This document shows positions 42,430 to 51,926 of a stretch of DNA of 64,000 nucleotides, piece by piece. Where the stretch lies: the NCBI RefSeq assembly GCF_008014775.2, contig NZ_CP144914.1, forward strand, positions 1,860,001-1,924,000. Reading direction: 5' to 3'. A program made the position numbers and the translations under genes. The stretch comes from Alkalicoccus halolimnae (GTDB taxonomy: Bacteria > Bacillota > Bacilli > Bacillales > Salisediminibacteriaceae). The notes under the pieces are model-generated. The model did no database searches. It saw only the letters and a list, made by a program, of their open reading frames with translations, and was not told where the DNA came from. Positions within the stretch are counted from its first letter, which is position 1. The number at the start of each line of letters is the position of its first letter.

Positions 42430-43344
42430 ATGTCACGTTTGAATACATATCTGCTGCTCCTTTTCGTAATGGTTATATGGGGGTTGAACGTAGTAGCGGT
42501 GAAATTTTTAGTAGAACACATGCCTCCCGTACAAATGCAGGGACTGAGAATCGGATTAGCCGGGATTTGTGCCCTGCTGGCCGTATGTCTGCTGCGGGAA
42601 ATGAAATCACTGTCCAAAAAACAGTGGCGAATCGTTCTCGCTGCATCACTATTCGGGCAGGTCGGTCATCATTCGCTGTTAGCTGTAGGACTCACGCAGA
42701 CAACAGCAGCCAATGGGTCGCTTATCCTCGGCTTAATACCTCTGACTACGGCTGTTCTGGCAATGATATTTTTAGGTGATCCATTGACCAGGTGGAGATT
42801 TGCCGGCATTGCCCTGGGGTTTACCGGTATTTCATTTATCATTTTAAACCCCGAAGAAGGAGTCGCGATGATTTCCTCCGGAGATTTGTATATATTCCTG
42901 TCCATGCTGTCCCAGGCTTTTTCATTCATATTAATTAAAAGAGCTTCCGGCACGATTTCTCCAAGATGGATGACGGCTTTGATGCTTCTTATCGGATCTG
43001 TCAGTCTGCTGGTTATGAGCTTTTTTGTGGAGCCGGGCGGGTTCTCTTTAACTTCTCAAACCGGTCTGGTCTGGTTCGTTTTTTTGAGTTCAGCGATCCT
43101 TGCAACCGGTCTGGGACATTTACTGTTTAATGCGGCAATTCAAAAAATCGGCCCTGGACAGACAGCGCTTTTTAACAATTTCGTTCCCTTTTTTGCGCTT
43201 ATTGGATCTTATTTTCTTTTAGGAGAATCTATTTATATCACCCAGATACTTGGATTTATTTTCATAGTCGCCGGAGTTCTTTTCGGGACAGGTTATATCG
43301 AACAGACAGTATTGAAGAAAAAAAGAGCCGTTCTGAGAAAATAA
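42430..43344 (+). CDS. EamA-family (DMT) transporter
   Basis: 304 aa with ten predicted helices in two EamA repeats: LFVMVIWGLNVVAVKFL with GLRIGLAGICAL in the first, and LLIGSVSLLV with LFNNFVPFFALIGSYFLLGE in the second. Members export amino acids, metabolites or related small molecules; the substrate cannot be told. Start ATG follows AGAAGGG. Monocistronic, with a terminator whose left arm encodes its last residues. Confidence 0.88.
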   Translation: MSRLNTYLLLLFVMVIWGLNVVAVKFLVEHMPPVQMQGLRIGLAGICALLAVCLLREMKSLSKKQWRIVLAASLFGQVGHHSLLAVGLTQTTAANGSLILGLIPLTTAVLAMIFLGDPLTRWRFAGIALGFTGISFIILNPEEGVAMISSGDLYIFLSMLSQAFSFILIKRASGTISPRWMTALMLLIGSVSLLVMSFFVEPGGFSLTSQTGLVWFVFLSSAILATGLGHLLFNAAIQKIGPGQTALFNNFVPFFALIGSYFLLGESIYITQILGFIFIVAGVLFGTGYIEQTVLKKKRAVLRK

Positions 43345-43361
43345 TCAGAACGGCTCTTTTT
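43321..43361 (+). terminator. Terminator built into the EamA gene's 3' end
   Basis: AAAAGAGCCGTTCTGA and TCAGAACGGCTCTTTT form a perfect 16 bp stem; the 8 nt loop is GAAAATAA, holding the final codon and stop. Confidence 0.9.
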
Positions 43362-43475
43362 ATGGATTGTTTTGAAAGAAAATATGGAATAGGAAATAGT
43401 TTTCTTGAATTCGTTTACATTGTTGATAGCCATACGTTCAAGCGTAATACGCAGATGATTGTACGGAAAATAGTA

Positions 43476-43526
43476 TGTTAAATAATCTGACATTTTTATT
43501 GTGTCAGAATATTCAGCCGGTATACT
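43476..43526 (+). promoter_or_regulatory. TnrA/GlnR-type box and promoter of amt
   Basis: TGTTAAATAATCTGACA (43476-43492) is a perfect match to TGTNANAWWWTMTNACA. It is followed by TTGTGT (43499-43504) and TATACT (43521-43526), 16 nt apart. The box centre is about 49 bp before the expected start point, the activating position known for TnrA at B. subtilis nrgAB. Confidence 0.8.
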
Positions 43527-43587
43527 AAGGGTCATAAGTTGTTGGCATATTTGCTGACAGCAAAATAATTCGGGGAGAGTGAAGACG

Positions 43588-44865
43588 ATGGACGAAATGT
43601 TTTTATTAAACAATGTATGGGTGATTGTCGCTTTTATTCTGGTTCTGCTCATGCAGGGAGGGTTCATTCTTCTTGAAGCCGGATCAACGCGAATGAAAAA
43701 TGCCGGCCATATTGCCGGTAAGACGATATTTACAGTTGGAATTGCCTCATTGGTATTTTGGGCCGTAGGTTATGGGTTTATCTACGGGGAAGGAAATGCA
43801 TTTATTGGAATGTCAGACTTCTTTTACGGAGACTTTACTTCTGCCGTAGATGGACTTGCTGGATCAGTTGATTTTATCTTTCAACTCGCATTTGCTGCCA
43901 TTGCATTAACTATTGCTTTCGGAGGGTTTGCTGAACGCGCGAAATTATCTGTCTATATTATTTTTGCCGTTGCTTTTTCTGCTTTCATTTATCCTGTCGT
44001 AGCACACTGGATCTGGGGGGGCGGCTGGTTAGCCGGACTCGGTAAGCAGGACTTCGCTGGTTCCACTGTTGTTCATTTGACAGGAGCAATGGCTGCACTT
44101 GCCGCCACAATTATCTTAAAGCCTCGTATCGGGAAATTTAACGAAGATGGAACATCTAATGATATTGCCGGACACAACCAGGTCTATACAGCACTTGGTG
44201 TACTCATTTTATGGGTAGGCTGGTTTGGATTTAACGGTGGTTCTACACTTGGAGTTGACGGAGCATTCTTTGGTTATGTTGCCCTGACAACACAGCTTGC
44301 CGCAGCTGCCGGTGCCGTTGCAGCGATGGTAATAGTTTCAGCTGTAACCGGTAAAAATGATATTCCAACAATGTTGAATGGTGCCCTGGCAGGCCTTGTA
44401 GCAATTACGGCATCAACAGCATTTGTTGCCCCGTGGGCAGCGGTCATTATCGGTATTGTAGCTGGATTTATCGTTCACTTCAGCATGGTGTTCTTTGAAA
44501 AAAGTAAAATTGATGATCCTATATTTGCTCTCTCTGTACACGGAGTAGCAGGTATATGGGGGACACTTTCAACAGGATTTTTTGCTACACCGGCACTTTC
44601 AGAAATGAATGGCGGACAGCCCGGCCTGTTTTATGGCGGTGGTTTTGCGCAGCTGGGAGTGCAGTTTACGGGCGTTGCTGTCTCTGCACTCTATGCCTTT
44701 ACCGTAGCTTTTATTATTTTGAAAGTTCTGGAAAAAGTACTTGGAGGTCTGAGAGTGTCTGAAGAAGAAGAGCTTATCGGACTGGATATGAGTGAACATG
44801 GAAGTTATGGTTACCCGGAAAATATGCCTGAGAAGAAGTATGATTCCAAACAGCCGGGGGCTTAA
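43588..44865 (+). CDS. amt: Ammonium transporter (Amt family)
   Basis: 425 aa from ATG at 43588 (GGGGAG 10 nt upstream; the GTG at 43579 abuts it). Eleven helices expected. Conserved Amt blocks: VLLMQGGFILLEAGSTRMKN, FGGFAERAKL, AHWIWGGGWLAGLG, DFAGSTVVHLTGAMAAL with the first pore His, WVGWFGFNGGS, and FALSVHGVAGIWG with the second His. Imports ammonium when nitrogen is limiting, consistent with the TnrA-type box. The usual partner glnK/nrgB is absent; a GlnD-like nucleotidyltransferase follows 2 bp later. Confidence 0.95.
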   Translation: MDEMFLLNNVWVIVAFILVLLMQGGFILLEAGSTRMKNAGHIAGKTIFTVGIASLVFWAVGYGFIYGEGNAFIGMSDFFYGDFTSAVDGLAGSVDFIFQLAFAAIALTIAFGGFAERAKLSVYIIFAVAFSAFIYPVVAHWIWGGGWLAGLGKQDFAGSTVVHLTGAMAALAATIILKPRIGKFNEDGTSNDIAGHNQVYTALGVLILWVGWFGFNGGSTLGVDGAFFGYVALTTQLAAAAGAVAAMVIVSAVTGKNDIPTMLNGALAGLVAITASTAFVAPWAAVIIGIVAGFIVHFSMVFFEKSKIDDPIFALSVHGVAGIWGTLSTGFFATPALSEMNGGQPGLFYGGGFAQLGVQFTGVAVSALYAFTVAFIILKVLEKVLGGLRVSEEEELIGLDMSEHGSYGYPENMPEKKYDSKQPGA

Positions 44866-44867
44866 AT

Positions 44868-45851
44868 ATGAAACTGACTAAAGAAGAACATATTTCTTTT
44901 GAGCATTTACAGGAATGGCGGAACCGTCATATGCATCAAAAGCAGCTGACATTTTCTGAGTTAAATCAATTGCATGATGAATTGATGAAGAAGATTGTTC
45001 ACGCGGCAGAAGAACTTACGCAAAGCGAGCAGGGCAAAGCACCTGCTCGCTTTGCTTTCCTTATAATGGGGAGTGCCGGAAGAAAGGAACAGGCATTGTG
45101 GAGCGATCAGGACCACGCGCTGATTCACGAAGGAAGCCCGGAAGACACTCCGTATTTTCTTGCGCTCGGCAGGAATATAACGAAAGGAATGGAAATATGC
45201 GGTTACGAACGGTGTGAAGGAAAAGTAATGGCTGAAGAACCCAGGTGGTGTAAACCTGTACCTGAAATGAAAAAACAGGTGGAACAGTGGATCCAGGAAG
45301 GTTCATGGGAATCAATCCGTCATATGCTTATTTTATTTGATGCAAGGACTCTGGTAGGTGACAAATCAGGTAACCAGGAATTGAAAGAGCTTATGTTCAG
45401 TTACAGCAGATTCCGGCACTCCTTCCGGAACAGGGTACTTGCCAATTCGGAATTTCGTATGAGGAGGCGGAATGTATTTGGGCAGATTCTTACAGATAAA
45501 TATAAGCGTTTTGATTTTAAGGAAACCGTTCTTTTTCCTTTTGTGAATGCTGCTAGAACCGGAGCGTTTATAGAAGGAGACATTTCTTCTTCGACAATTT
45601 CCAGAATGCAGAGCCTGTCCGCCGTCTTTCCGAGAATGCCGGTTGCGCGAAAGTCTTTTGAAAATGCCCTGAATTTCCGGCATCTGCAAACGAAGAATAG
45701 TTCCTCCTATCGGGACATTCATCTTATTAAGGCAGATACCTTAACGAAAGAGGAGAAGCGGATGGTGAAAGAATGGATGGAAGAAGGGAAGCAGCTTCTC
45801 GAGCAGGTTCATGAATATTATAAAAATATGGAAAGGAAGCTTCCCTTATGA
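44868..45851 (+). CDS. GlnD/DUF294-like nucleotidyltransferase
   Basis: 327 aa, soluble. The nucleotidyltransferase signature is FLIMGSAGRKEQALWSDQDHA... seen as GSAGRKEQALWSDQDHAL (about residues 68-85) with metal-binding Asp80 and Asp82; the C-terminal helical part resembles the DUF294 substrate-binding region. No CBS, HD or ACT domain, so it is not full GlnD. It lies 2 bp after amt and overlaps the next gene by 4 bp, so all three are co-expressed under nitrogen control. What it modifies is unknown; the ammonium transporter or a nucleotide signal are possibilities. Confidence 0.82.
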   Translation: MKLTKEEHISFEHLQEWRNRHMHQKQLTFSELNQLHDELMKKIVHAAEELTQSEQGKAPARFAFLIMGSAGRKEQALWSDQDHALIHEGSPEDTPYFLALGRNITKGMEICGYERCEGKVMAEEPRWCKPVPEMKKQVEQWIQEGSWESIRHMLILFDARTLVGDKSGNQELKELMFSYSRFRHSFRNRVLANSEFRMRRRNVFGQILTDKYKRFDFKETVLFPFVNAARTGAFIEGDISSSTISRMQSLSAVFPRMPVARKSFENALNFRHLQTKNSSSYRDIHLIKADTLTKEEKRMVKEWMEEGKQLLEQVHEYYKNMERKLPL

Positions 45852-46567
45852 ATGTCGTCGACAAATGGCTGAGGCAAATGGGAGCCCTGGCCGGTAGATC
45901 AGCCTATCATCCTAAAGGGAGCCGCAATGCAGAAGCAGTAGCCTACGCTCGAAGACTTCAGCGTGAACAGAAACAGCGGGACCATCTGGAGATGCCTTTT
46001 AAAAAACTGCCGGTGGTTGTATTTGACATTGAGACGACCGGGTTTTCTCCAAAAAAGGGGGATACAGTGCTTTCTATAGGTGCAGTAAAGCAGAAAGAAA
46101 CAGGACTGGAAGAATTCTACTCACTTGTATACTCTGAAACGGAACCTTCAGAAACGGTAAAAGAGCTGACGGGAATAACAGGAAATATGCTGTTGGAAGC
46201 TCCACCGGCAGAAGAAGTATTTACGGATTTTCTTCAGTTTATTCAAGGACATACGCTTGTGGCACATCATGCAAAGCATGAGAAAGCTTTTATGGAACAG
46301 ACGCTCTGGACGCTTTATCGTATGAAATTTGATTATCGGCTGCTGGATACAACCTTTTTGACAAGAATAATTGATCCAGAACGGCAGCTTCATTCACTTG
46401 AAGAATGCTGCGATTATTTTAATATTCCATCCAGCGGCAGACATCACGCATTAGAAGATGCAAAAATGACTTACCGATTGTGGAACACGTGCACAGAGCA
46501 TGTTCAAAAACAGGGATATCATACTTTAAAAGATGTTTATTCTATGTTGGCAAGACAGCAGCACTGA
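45848..46567 (+). CDS. DEDDh 3'-5' exonuclease (DnaQ/epsilon-like)
   Basis: 239 aa. After a basic N-terminal stretch, VVVFDIETTGFSP gives Exo I (Asp60, Glu62), TLVAHHAKHEKAFM Exo II and HHALEDAKMTYRLW Exo III with the His-x4-Asp arrangement. Stand-alone proofreading-type nucleases act on DNA or RNA ends. It is translationally coupled (ATGA overlap) to the nucleotidyltransferase gene. The pairing of DUF294-type and epsilon-like genes recurs in bacteria, but its purpose is not known to me. Confidence 0.9.
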   Translation: MNVVDKWLRQMGALAGRSAYHPKGSRNAEAVAYARRLQREQKQRDHLEMPFKKLPVVVFDIETTGFSPKKGDTVLSIGAVKQKETGLEEFYSLVYSETEPSETVKELTGITGNMLLEAPPAEEVFTDFLQFIQGHTLVAHHAKHEKAFMEQTLWTLYRMKFDYRLLDTTFLTRIIDPERQLHSLEECCDYFNIPSSGRHHALEDAKMTYRLWNTCTEHVQKQGYHTLKDVYSMLARQQH

Positions 46568-46600
46568 GCCGCTCCTTTAGGGAGTGCTCCGTGCTTTTTT
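46560..46600 (+). terminator. Terminator overlapping the exonuclease stop
   Basis: AGCAC...GAGC...CTCC pairs with GGGAG...GCTC...GTGCT, with small internal mismatches, then six T residues. The TGA stop (46565-46567) is in the left arm. Confidence 0.8.
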
Positions 46601-46706
46601 GTTTTAGAAAAAAGTATAAAAATTCCCTCCTTCCGACATGATTACTGAAATCCTGCAATTAATGTATTTTTTCCAGATCAGGAAATGTTTTCAGAAGTAT
46701 TTTGTA

Positions 46707-46721
46707 AGGATAACGCTTACA
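46707..46721 (+). promoter_or_regulatory. Possible cre (CcpA) site upstream of ilvA
   Basis: AGGATAACGCTTACA resembles the cre consensus with two mismatches. Weak evidence without a mapped promoter. Confidence 0.2.
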
Positions 46722-46820
46722 TTATCCGAAACTGTGAATGTTTACGAAAACCCTGTTTTCACGGGCCGGAGCATGTGATAAGATTAGTCATAATATTCGA
46801 ACATAGAGGAGAATCAGCTC

Positions 46821-48083
46821 ATGGAAGAGACAAAAGCGCAGGGAGTATATGTCAAAGATATACTGCTTGCCCATCAGGCATTAAAAGATGTTGTTGTGAA
46901 AACACCTCTGCAGCGGGATAATATCCTTTCTGATAAGTATGGTGCAAACGTTTATTTAAAACGGGAAGATCTTCAGGTAGTTCGATCCTTTAAGCTCCGA
47001 GGGGCTTATAATCTGATGCAGGGTCTTGGAGAACAGGAGCTGCAGAAGGGGGTTGTCTGTGCAAGTGCAGGTAATCATGCACAGGGAGTGGCTTATTCCT
47101 GTAAAGCACTCGGTGTAAGAGGGAAGATATATATGCCTTCTACAACCCCGAGGCAGAAAGTTTCCCGGGTGGAATTTTTCGGAGAACCCTTTGTCGAAGT
47201 CATTCTGACAGGAGATACGTTCGATGATGCATTTAAAGAAGCGATGATCTGTTGTGAAAAAGAGGAAATGTCCTTTATTCATCCATTTGATGATACCCGG
47301 ACGATAGCTGGTCAGGGAACGGTCGGTATGGAAATATTGGAAGATATTGATGTCCCCATTTCTCATGTCTTCATGAGTATCGGAGGAGGCGGACTGATTT
47401 CCGGTGTGGGGTCCTACTTCAAAGAAATTTCTCCTTCGACGAAAATGATCGGAGTAGAGCCGGCAGGAGCACCGGGTATGAAAACCTCCCTAGCAGCTGG
47501 AAAAGTAACAACACTGGGTAAAATTGATAAATTTGTAGATGGAGCAGCAGTGAAAAAAGTAGGAGAGACTACTTTTGAGATTGCTAAACGGGTGGTCGAC
47601 GATATTACCCTTATCGACGAAGGCAGAGTATGTGCCGCAATGCTTAATCTGTATAACGAAAATGCTATTGTAGCCGAACCGGCAGGAGCACTTTCTATAG
47701 CTGCACTTGATGAATATAAAGAGGAGATAAAGGGTAAAAACGTTGTTTGTGTCGTGAGCGGAGGCAATAATGATATTGACCGGATGCAGGAAGTAAAAGA
47801 ACGGTCCATGATCTATCAAGGGTTAAAGCATTATTTTATTGTTAATTTCCCTCAGCGGGCCGGAGCGCTCCGGGAATTTTTAATTGACGTGCTCGGACCC
47901 AGCGACGATATTACTCGTTTTGAATATACAAAAAAGAACAACCGTGATAAAGGACCTGTTCTCTGTGGTATTGAGCTTCAGCATCAGGAAGATTACCATT
48001 CTCTTATTGACAGAATGGACAAAAAAGGTTTTGCTTATATAGAGATTAATAAAGATGAAGATCTCTTTAATCTGCTGATTTGA
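46821..48083 (+). CDS. ilvA: Threonine ammonia-lyase (biosynthetic)
   Basis: 420 aa. PLP enzyme converting threonine to 2-oxobutyrate, first step to isoleucine. PLP Lys in VRSFKLRGAYNLM (about residue 57), CASAGNHAQGVAYSCK, the glycine-rich SIGGGGLISGVG, then one C-terminal ACT-like domain (from about residue 335; NFPQRAGALREFLIDVLG) for isoleucine/valine feedback. AGAGGAG precedes the ATG. Monocistronic with a terminator; other ilv genes except ilvE are not in the window. Confidence 0.95.
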   Translation: MEETKAQGVYVKDILLAHQALKDVVVKTPLQRDNILSDKYGANVYLKREDLQVVRSFKLRGAYNLMQGLGEQELQKGVVCASAGNHAQGVAYSCKALGVRGKIYMPSTTPRQKVSRVEFFGEPFVEVILTGDTFDDAFKEAMICCEKEEMSFIHPFDDTRTIAGQGTVGMEILEDIDVPISHVFMSIGGGGLISGVGSYFKEISPSTKMIGVEPAGAPGMKTSLAAGKVTTLGKIDKFVDGAAVKKVGETTFEIAKRVVDDITLIDEGRVCAAMLNLYNENAIVAEPAGALSIAALDEYKEEIKGKNVVCVVSGGNNDIDRMQEVKERSMIYQGLKHYFIVNFPQRAGALREFLIDVLGPSDDITRFEYTKKNNRDKGPVLCGIELQHQEDYHSLIDRMDKKGFAYIEINKDEDLFNLLI

Positions 48084-48092
48084 TAATGTCAT

Positions 48093-48135
48093 AAGCCTTA
48101 TCGATGAAATTGGTTTTCATTGATAAGGCTTTTTT
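48093..48135 (+). terminator. Terminator after ilvA
   Basis: AAGCCTTATC with GATAAGGCTT, extended by inner ATGAAA/TTTCAT pairing, then five T residues. Confidence 0.87.
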
Positions 48136-48157
48136 ATGAAAAAAAGGAGGATGTACA

Positions 48158-49021
48158 ATGATGGAAGACGCAATTACGGGTGAAGCTGTCCATGCAGCCG
48201 TTACCGGTCAGTCGAGAAAAGGAATTTTTCTTGAATACAAGGGGGAAGAACTTCTCCTTCCAGCCGAAGAAGTAAATAAGCCGGCCGGTGACACGGCTGA
48301 GGTATTTATTTATGAGGATAAGCAGGGGAAGCTGACAGCAACGATGAACATTCCCACCGTTACTAAATCGACTTATGACTGGGTCTATGTAGTCGGAGGG
48401 ATAGACGCTGGAGTTTTTGTTGATATAGGGCTCCCTAAAGATATTCTTGTTTCAAAAGATGATCTTCCGGATGCTAAAGAACTTTGGCCACAAAAAGGGG
48501 ACCGTTTATTTGTTACCCTTGCCCATGACCGAATGAAGCGCCTGAAAGCAATGCCGATAACGGAAGATATGATTGAAGAAGAAAGAGATCGAGCACAAAA
48601 TGAGTACCGGGGCTCCGAAGTACGCGGAAACGTCTACGGACATAAAGATGCGGGCACTTGTATCATTACAGAAGAAGGGGTGCGAGGCTTTATACATGAA
48701 AGTGAGGCTTCTTTTATTCCTCGGCTTGGGCAGAGTGTGGAAGGAAGAGTTATTGCAGTGAAAGAGGACGGAACAATTAACGTCTCTCTAAGAGATGAAA
48801 GAGTGGTAGCTCAAGGGAAAGATGCCGATATGATTTTGGAAGTTCTGCATAAGAGAGGCGGACAGATGCCTTTTACAGACAAATCAACGCCCGAAGAAAT
48901 TCAGTCTGCTTTTGGATTGAGTAAAGCATCGTTTAAAAGGGCTCTTGGTAAATTAATGAAAGAGAAAATTATTAATCAGGAACCGGGACGGACGTACCTC
49001 ATTGATAAAGAAGAACAGTAA
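48158..49021 (+). CDS. cvfB: CvfB/YitL-type S1 RNA-binding protein
   Basis: 287 aa. Arrangement of the CvfB family: N-terminal S1-like region, central S1 (VYVVGGIDAGVFVDIGLPKDILV), a third S1 (VRGNVYGHKDAGTCIITEEGVRGFIHES... near residues 150-220) and a C-terminal winged helix (STPEEIQSAFGLSKASFKRAL). Binds RNA and influences virulence-factor expression in Staphylococcus; the role in bacilli is poorly known. ATG follows AAAAAGGAGG with 7 nt spacing. Single gene between two terminators. Confidence 0.9.
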   Translation: MMEDAITGEAVHAAVTGQSRKGIFLEYKGEELLLPAEEVNKPAGDTAEVFIYEDKQGKLTATMNIPTVTKSTYDWVYVVGGIDAGVFVDIGLPKDILVSKDDLPDAKELWPQKGDRLFVTLAHDRMKRLKAMPITEDMIEEERDRAQNEYRGSEVRGNVYGHKDAGTCIITEEGVRGFIHESEASFIPRLGQSVEGRVIAVKEDGTINVSLRDERVVAQGKDADMILEVLHKRGGQMPFTDKSTPEEIQSAFGLSKASFKRALGKLMKEKIINQEPGRTYLIDKEEQ

Positions 49022-49077
49022 TTAATCCGATTCAGAGAATATTCCAGACAAAGCGGTACTTAAAACTCTTTTATCGA

Positions 49078-49108
49078 AGACTGCTCCATACATGTTATGG
49101 AGCAGTCT
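49078..49108 (+). terminator. Hairpin after cvfB
   Basis: AGACTGCTCCATA and TATGGAGCAGTCT, 13 bp perfect stem with a 5 nt loop; the T-tract is weak (ATTTGTTA). Confidence 0.65.
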
Positions 49109-49301
49109 ATTTGTTATTAAGCTGTGTTAAAGCATTCCTGCAGGGTGTACATTTTCCACTTTGAAAATGCATGGGCCTCTCGCTAAGATAAGAATAGATA
49201 TACTATACTACTATTCCAAACCTTACTATGAAGTTTCAAATGCAAGACCAACAAAATCAGCGGATTTCAACCCGCCATCTGATCAATGGTGTGGATATTA
49301 C

Positions 49302-49411
49302 CGGGCCCCACCCTGCTGAGCGCAGGGTGGAAGGGATGAGCTTAAGCCGTCCCTGCGCCTCCTATAGAAGCGAAAGCGCCCCTTTATCACTTATGAACTT
49401 TATTTTCAACA
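49302..49411 (+). repeat. Dispersed structured repeat (copy C)
   Basis: CCACCCTG...CAGGGTGG hairpin around CTGAGCG, GAAGGGATGAGCTTAAGCC, TATAGAAGCGAAAGCGCC and a right end TTATCACTTATGAACTTT then ATTTTCAA, parallel to copies A, B and F. An 80-codon frame crossing it is not considered a gene. The remainder of 49109-49690 shows no gene. Confidence 0.55.
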
Positions 49412-49693
49412 TAGCCTTTTATTATGTAAAGCAGGGTGTTATAACGCACGTGCGCAAATGCTTAAACTAGTCGTCTGAACACGTTCTTTAACTGGACGCC
49501 CTCAGAACAAAGCCTGATGTTTCAGGATACAGCCCGTTCTCCTTCTTCTCATTATTTTTGAAAGAAGCAGGACATTATGAAACCAGACAATGCTCATTTC
49601 TTTTAAAGATCTCTCTTGTTTCTAATAGACGGCGAATGTTTTGCGAGTGAGCTGCTGTTCAGTATTTTATTAGTATACCGTTCTGGAAAATCG

Positions 49694-49722
49694 TTGCAGA
49701 CAGCGCCTTTCCCCATTATAAT
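49694..49722 (+). promoter_or_regulatory. topB promoter
   Basis: TTGCAG and a perfect TATAAT with a 17 nt spacer, 42 bp before the topB start. Confidence 0.7.
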
Positions 49723-49763
49723 GAAACGTATGTTCCTACATATATCAGGAAGGAGATGGTTTT

Positions 49764-51926
49764 ATGCAGCTGATCATCGCTGAAAAACCGGATCAGGCAA
49801 AAAAACTGGCTGCTCCTTTTCATAGCCGTCATCAGAAAGATCATATTGTAATTGATTCCTGCCCCCACTTTCCGACTGGAGCAGTGATAACCTGGGCGCT
49901 CGGACATCTCCTAGAACCCGTCCCGCCGGAAACGTATAAAAAAGAGTGGAAACGCTGGGAGCTAAGTGTCCTTCCGATGATACCAGAAGATTTCAAATAC
50001 CGTGTAAAACGACGCAGAGAATTTTCGGTTATCCAGCGGTTTGCGAAAGATGATCGTGTCAAAGGGATTATCCACGCCGGAGATGCTGAGCGGGAAGGAG
50101 AAGCGATAATCCGTCTCATTCTGAATGAGATTGCTGTCTACAAACCGCTCCATAGGCTTTGGATCTCCTCTTTAACTCCTCAGGCTGTTAAAGAAGGATT
50201 CGCTGCTTTAAAAGACGGAAAAGAGACGGAAAGTTTATATACGGAAGCGGTGAGCCGGGCCTATGCCGATTGGCTGATAGGGATGAATGCTTCCAGACTC
50301 TACACGCTGCTCATGCAGAAACACCACGGCGTTCAGGATGTATTTTCCGTGGGGAGGGTACAGACTCCTACACTTTGTCTGATTGTCGACAGAGAAAAAA
50401 AGATAGAAAACTTTAAGCCCGAGCCCTATTGGGAAGTGGAAGCGGAATTCACTCATGAAAAAGGGATCTATAAAGGCGTGTGGCACGATAAAGAGGATTC
50501 AAAAATTAACAGCAGGGAATTGGCAGATAAAATTGCTGATTTTGCGCGAAATAAAAGTGCAGAACTAACCTCTTTTAAAGAAAAGGAACGAAAAATTCAA
50601 CCGCCGCAGCTCTTCTCCCTTTCTACTCTCCAGGCTCATGCGAATAAAGCATTTAAGTTTTCTCCTAAAAAAACGCTGGACACAGCTCAAAAATTATATA
50701 CGAAGGGGCTGCTGACCTATCCACGCACAGATTCAGCACATGTTACGAAAGAGGAGGCTGCCGCTTTTCCCGGAATGCTTGAAAAATTAAAGAAACTCTC
50801 TTCCTATGAGCGCTATTTCCCTCTCCCGAAAACATCCCTGCAGGAAGATAAAAGGTACGTCAATTCAGCAAAAGTGAAAGATCACTACGCTATCATTCCT
50901 ACAGAAGAAATTAAAAATCCTGAGTCACTTTCGGGAGATGAAGCAAAAATTTATGATGCTGTTATTAAAAGGATGCTCGCAGCTCATGAAAAAGCCTGTA
51001 TTATGAACGATCTTACGTGCGAAACAACAGTGGACGAAAGAGCCTTATTTATTTCTAAAACCAGCAGTATGCTCCAGGAAGGATGGCGGCGTATTCTGCC
51101 TTCTGCAACCAGCGAAAATAATCAGGAGCTGGGGCTTCAGGAGCTGGAAAAAGGTCTCCGGTCTGATGTGACAAAAGCTGACGTTCTTTCCAAAAAAACA
51201 AAACCTCCGAAACGTTTTACTGAAGGAGACCTGATTCAATTAATGAAAACATGCGGAAAAGAGCTTGATCCTGAACTTGCTCAGGTTATGAAAGAAACGG
51301 AGGGGCTCGGTACAGAGGCTACGAGAGCAGGTATTATTACAGTCCTGAAAGACCGCGGATATATTTCAGTAACTAAAAACATGGTTTTTGCAACGGCAAA
51401 AGGGGAGGCACTCTTTAATGCTGTTGCCGGAACGATTCTTTCCTCCCCTGAAATGACGGCAAAATGGGAGCAGCGTCTTGCTGAAATTGGAGAGGGCAGA
51501 AAAGGAGCGGGCGCCTTCCTTGATCAGGTGAAGAAATTGACTACTCACCTCGTCGAAGAAGCGGGGCATTCCTCCGGCTCCTGGAATATCGATGCAGCAG
51601 CTATTCCATCCACCAGACCTGCGAAAAACGGTAAGCGTAAAAAACGAACGGTAAAAGCAGGTCCGTGTCCGCTATGCGGAGCAGATGTGGTGGATAAAGG
51701 TAATTTTTACGGATGCAGCGCCTATCGTCAGAACAGCTGTACATTTACCATTTCCAAAACGATTCTCGGGAAAAAACTTGATTTGAAGCAGATTAAATTG
51801 CTGCTGAAAGACGGAAAAACAGAGACAATTAACGGTTTTAATAAAGGCGATGAGACATTTCATGCTGTTTTAAAGTGGGATGCCCAGTCCAGGAAAATTA
51901 CTTTTGTAACACACGGACAAACATAA
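49764..51926 (+). CDS. topB: DNA topoisomerase III (type IA)
   Basis: 720 aa. TOPRIM domain at the N-terminus (MQLIIAEKPDQAKKLA; acidic cluster in AGDAEREGEAI near residue 105-112, where DxDxEG-type ATDPDREGE is usual), DVFSVGRVQTPTL, and the active-site Tyr in LLTYPRTDSAHV (about residue 319). A C-terminal zinc-ribbon-like segment CPLCGADV...FYGCSAY is incomplete (three Cys visible plus one at SCTF). Relaxes or decatenates DNA. AAGGAGATGG precedes the ATG. Its 3' end overlaps the convergent phosphoesterase by 29 bp. Confidence 0.94.
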   Translation: MQLIIAEKPDQAKKLAAPFHSRHQKDHIVIDSCPHFPTGAVITWALGHLLEPVPPETYKKEWKRWELSVLPMIPEDFKYRVKRRREFSVIQRFAKDDRVKGIIHAGDAEREGEAIIRLILNEIAVYKPLHRLWISSLTPQAVKEGFAALKDGKETESLYTEAVSRAYADWLIGMNASRLYTLLMQKHHGVQDVFSVGRVQTPTLCLIVDREKKIENFKPEPYWEVEAEFTHEKGIYKGVWHDKEDSKINSRELADKIADFARNKSAELTSFKEKERKIQPPQLFSLSTLQAHANKAFKFSPKKTLDTAQKLYTKGLLTYPRTDSAHVTKEEAAAFPGMLEKLKKLSSYERYFPLPKTSLQEDKRYVNSAKVKDHYAIIPTEEIKNPESLSGDEAKIYDAVIKRMLAAHEKACIMNDLTCETTVDERALFISKTSSMLQEGWRRILPSATSENNQELGLQELEKGLRSDVTKADVLSKKTKPPKRFTEGDLIQLMKTCGKELDPELAQVMKETEGLGTEATRAGIITVLKDRGYISVTKNMVFATAKGEALFNAVAGTILSSPEMTAKWEQRLAEIGEGRKGAGAFLDQVKKLTTHLVEEAGHSSGSWNIDAAAIPSTRPAKNGKRKKRTVKAGPCPLCGADVVDKGNFYGCSAYRQNSCTFTISKTILGKKLDLKQIKLLLKDGKTETINGFNKGDETFHAVLKWDAQSRKITFVTHGQT

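Noticed and set aside
49228..49470. 80-codon plus-strand frame
   Set aside because: Runs through repeat copy C; no ribosome site or protein-like pattern.
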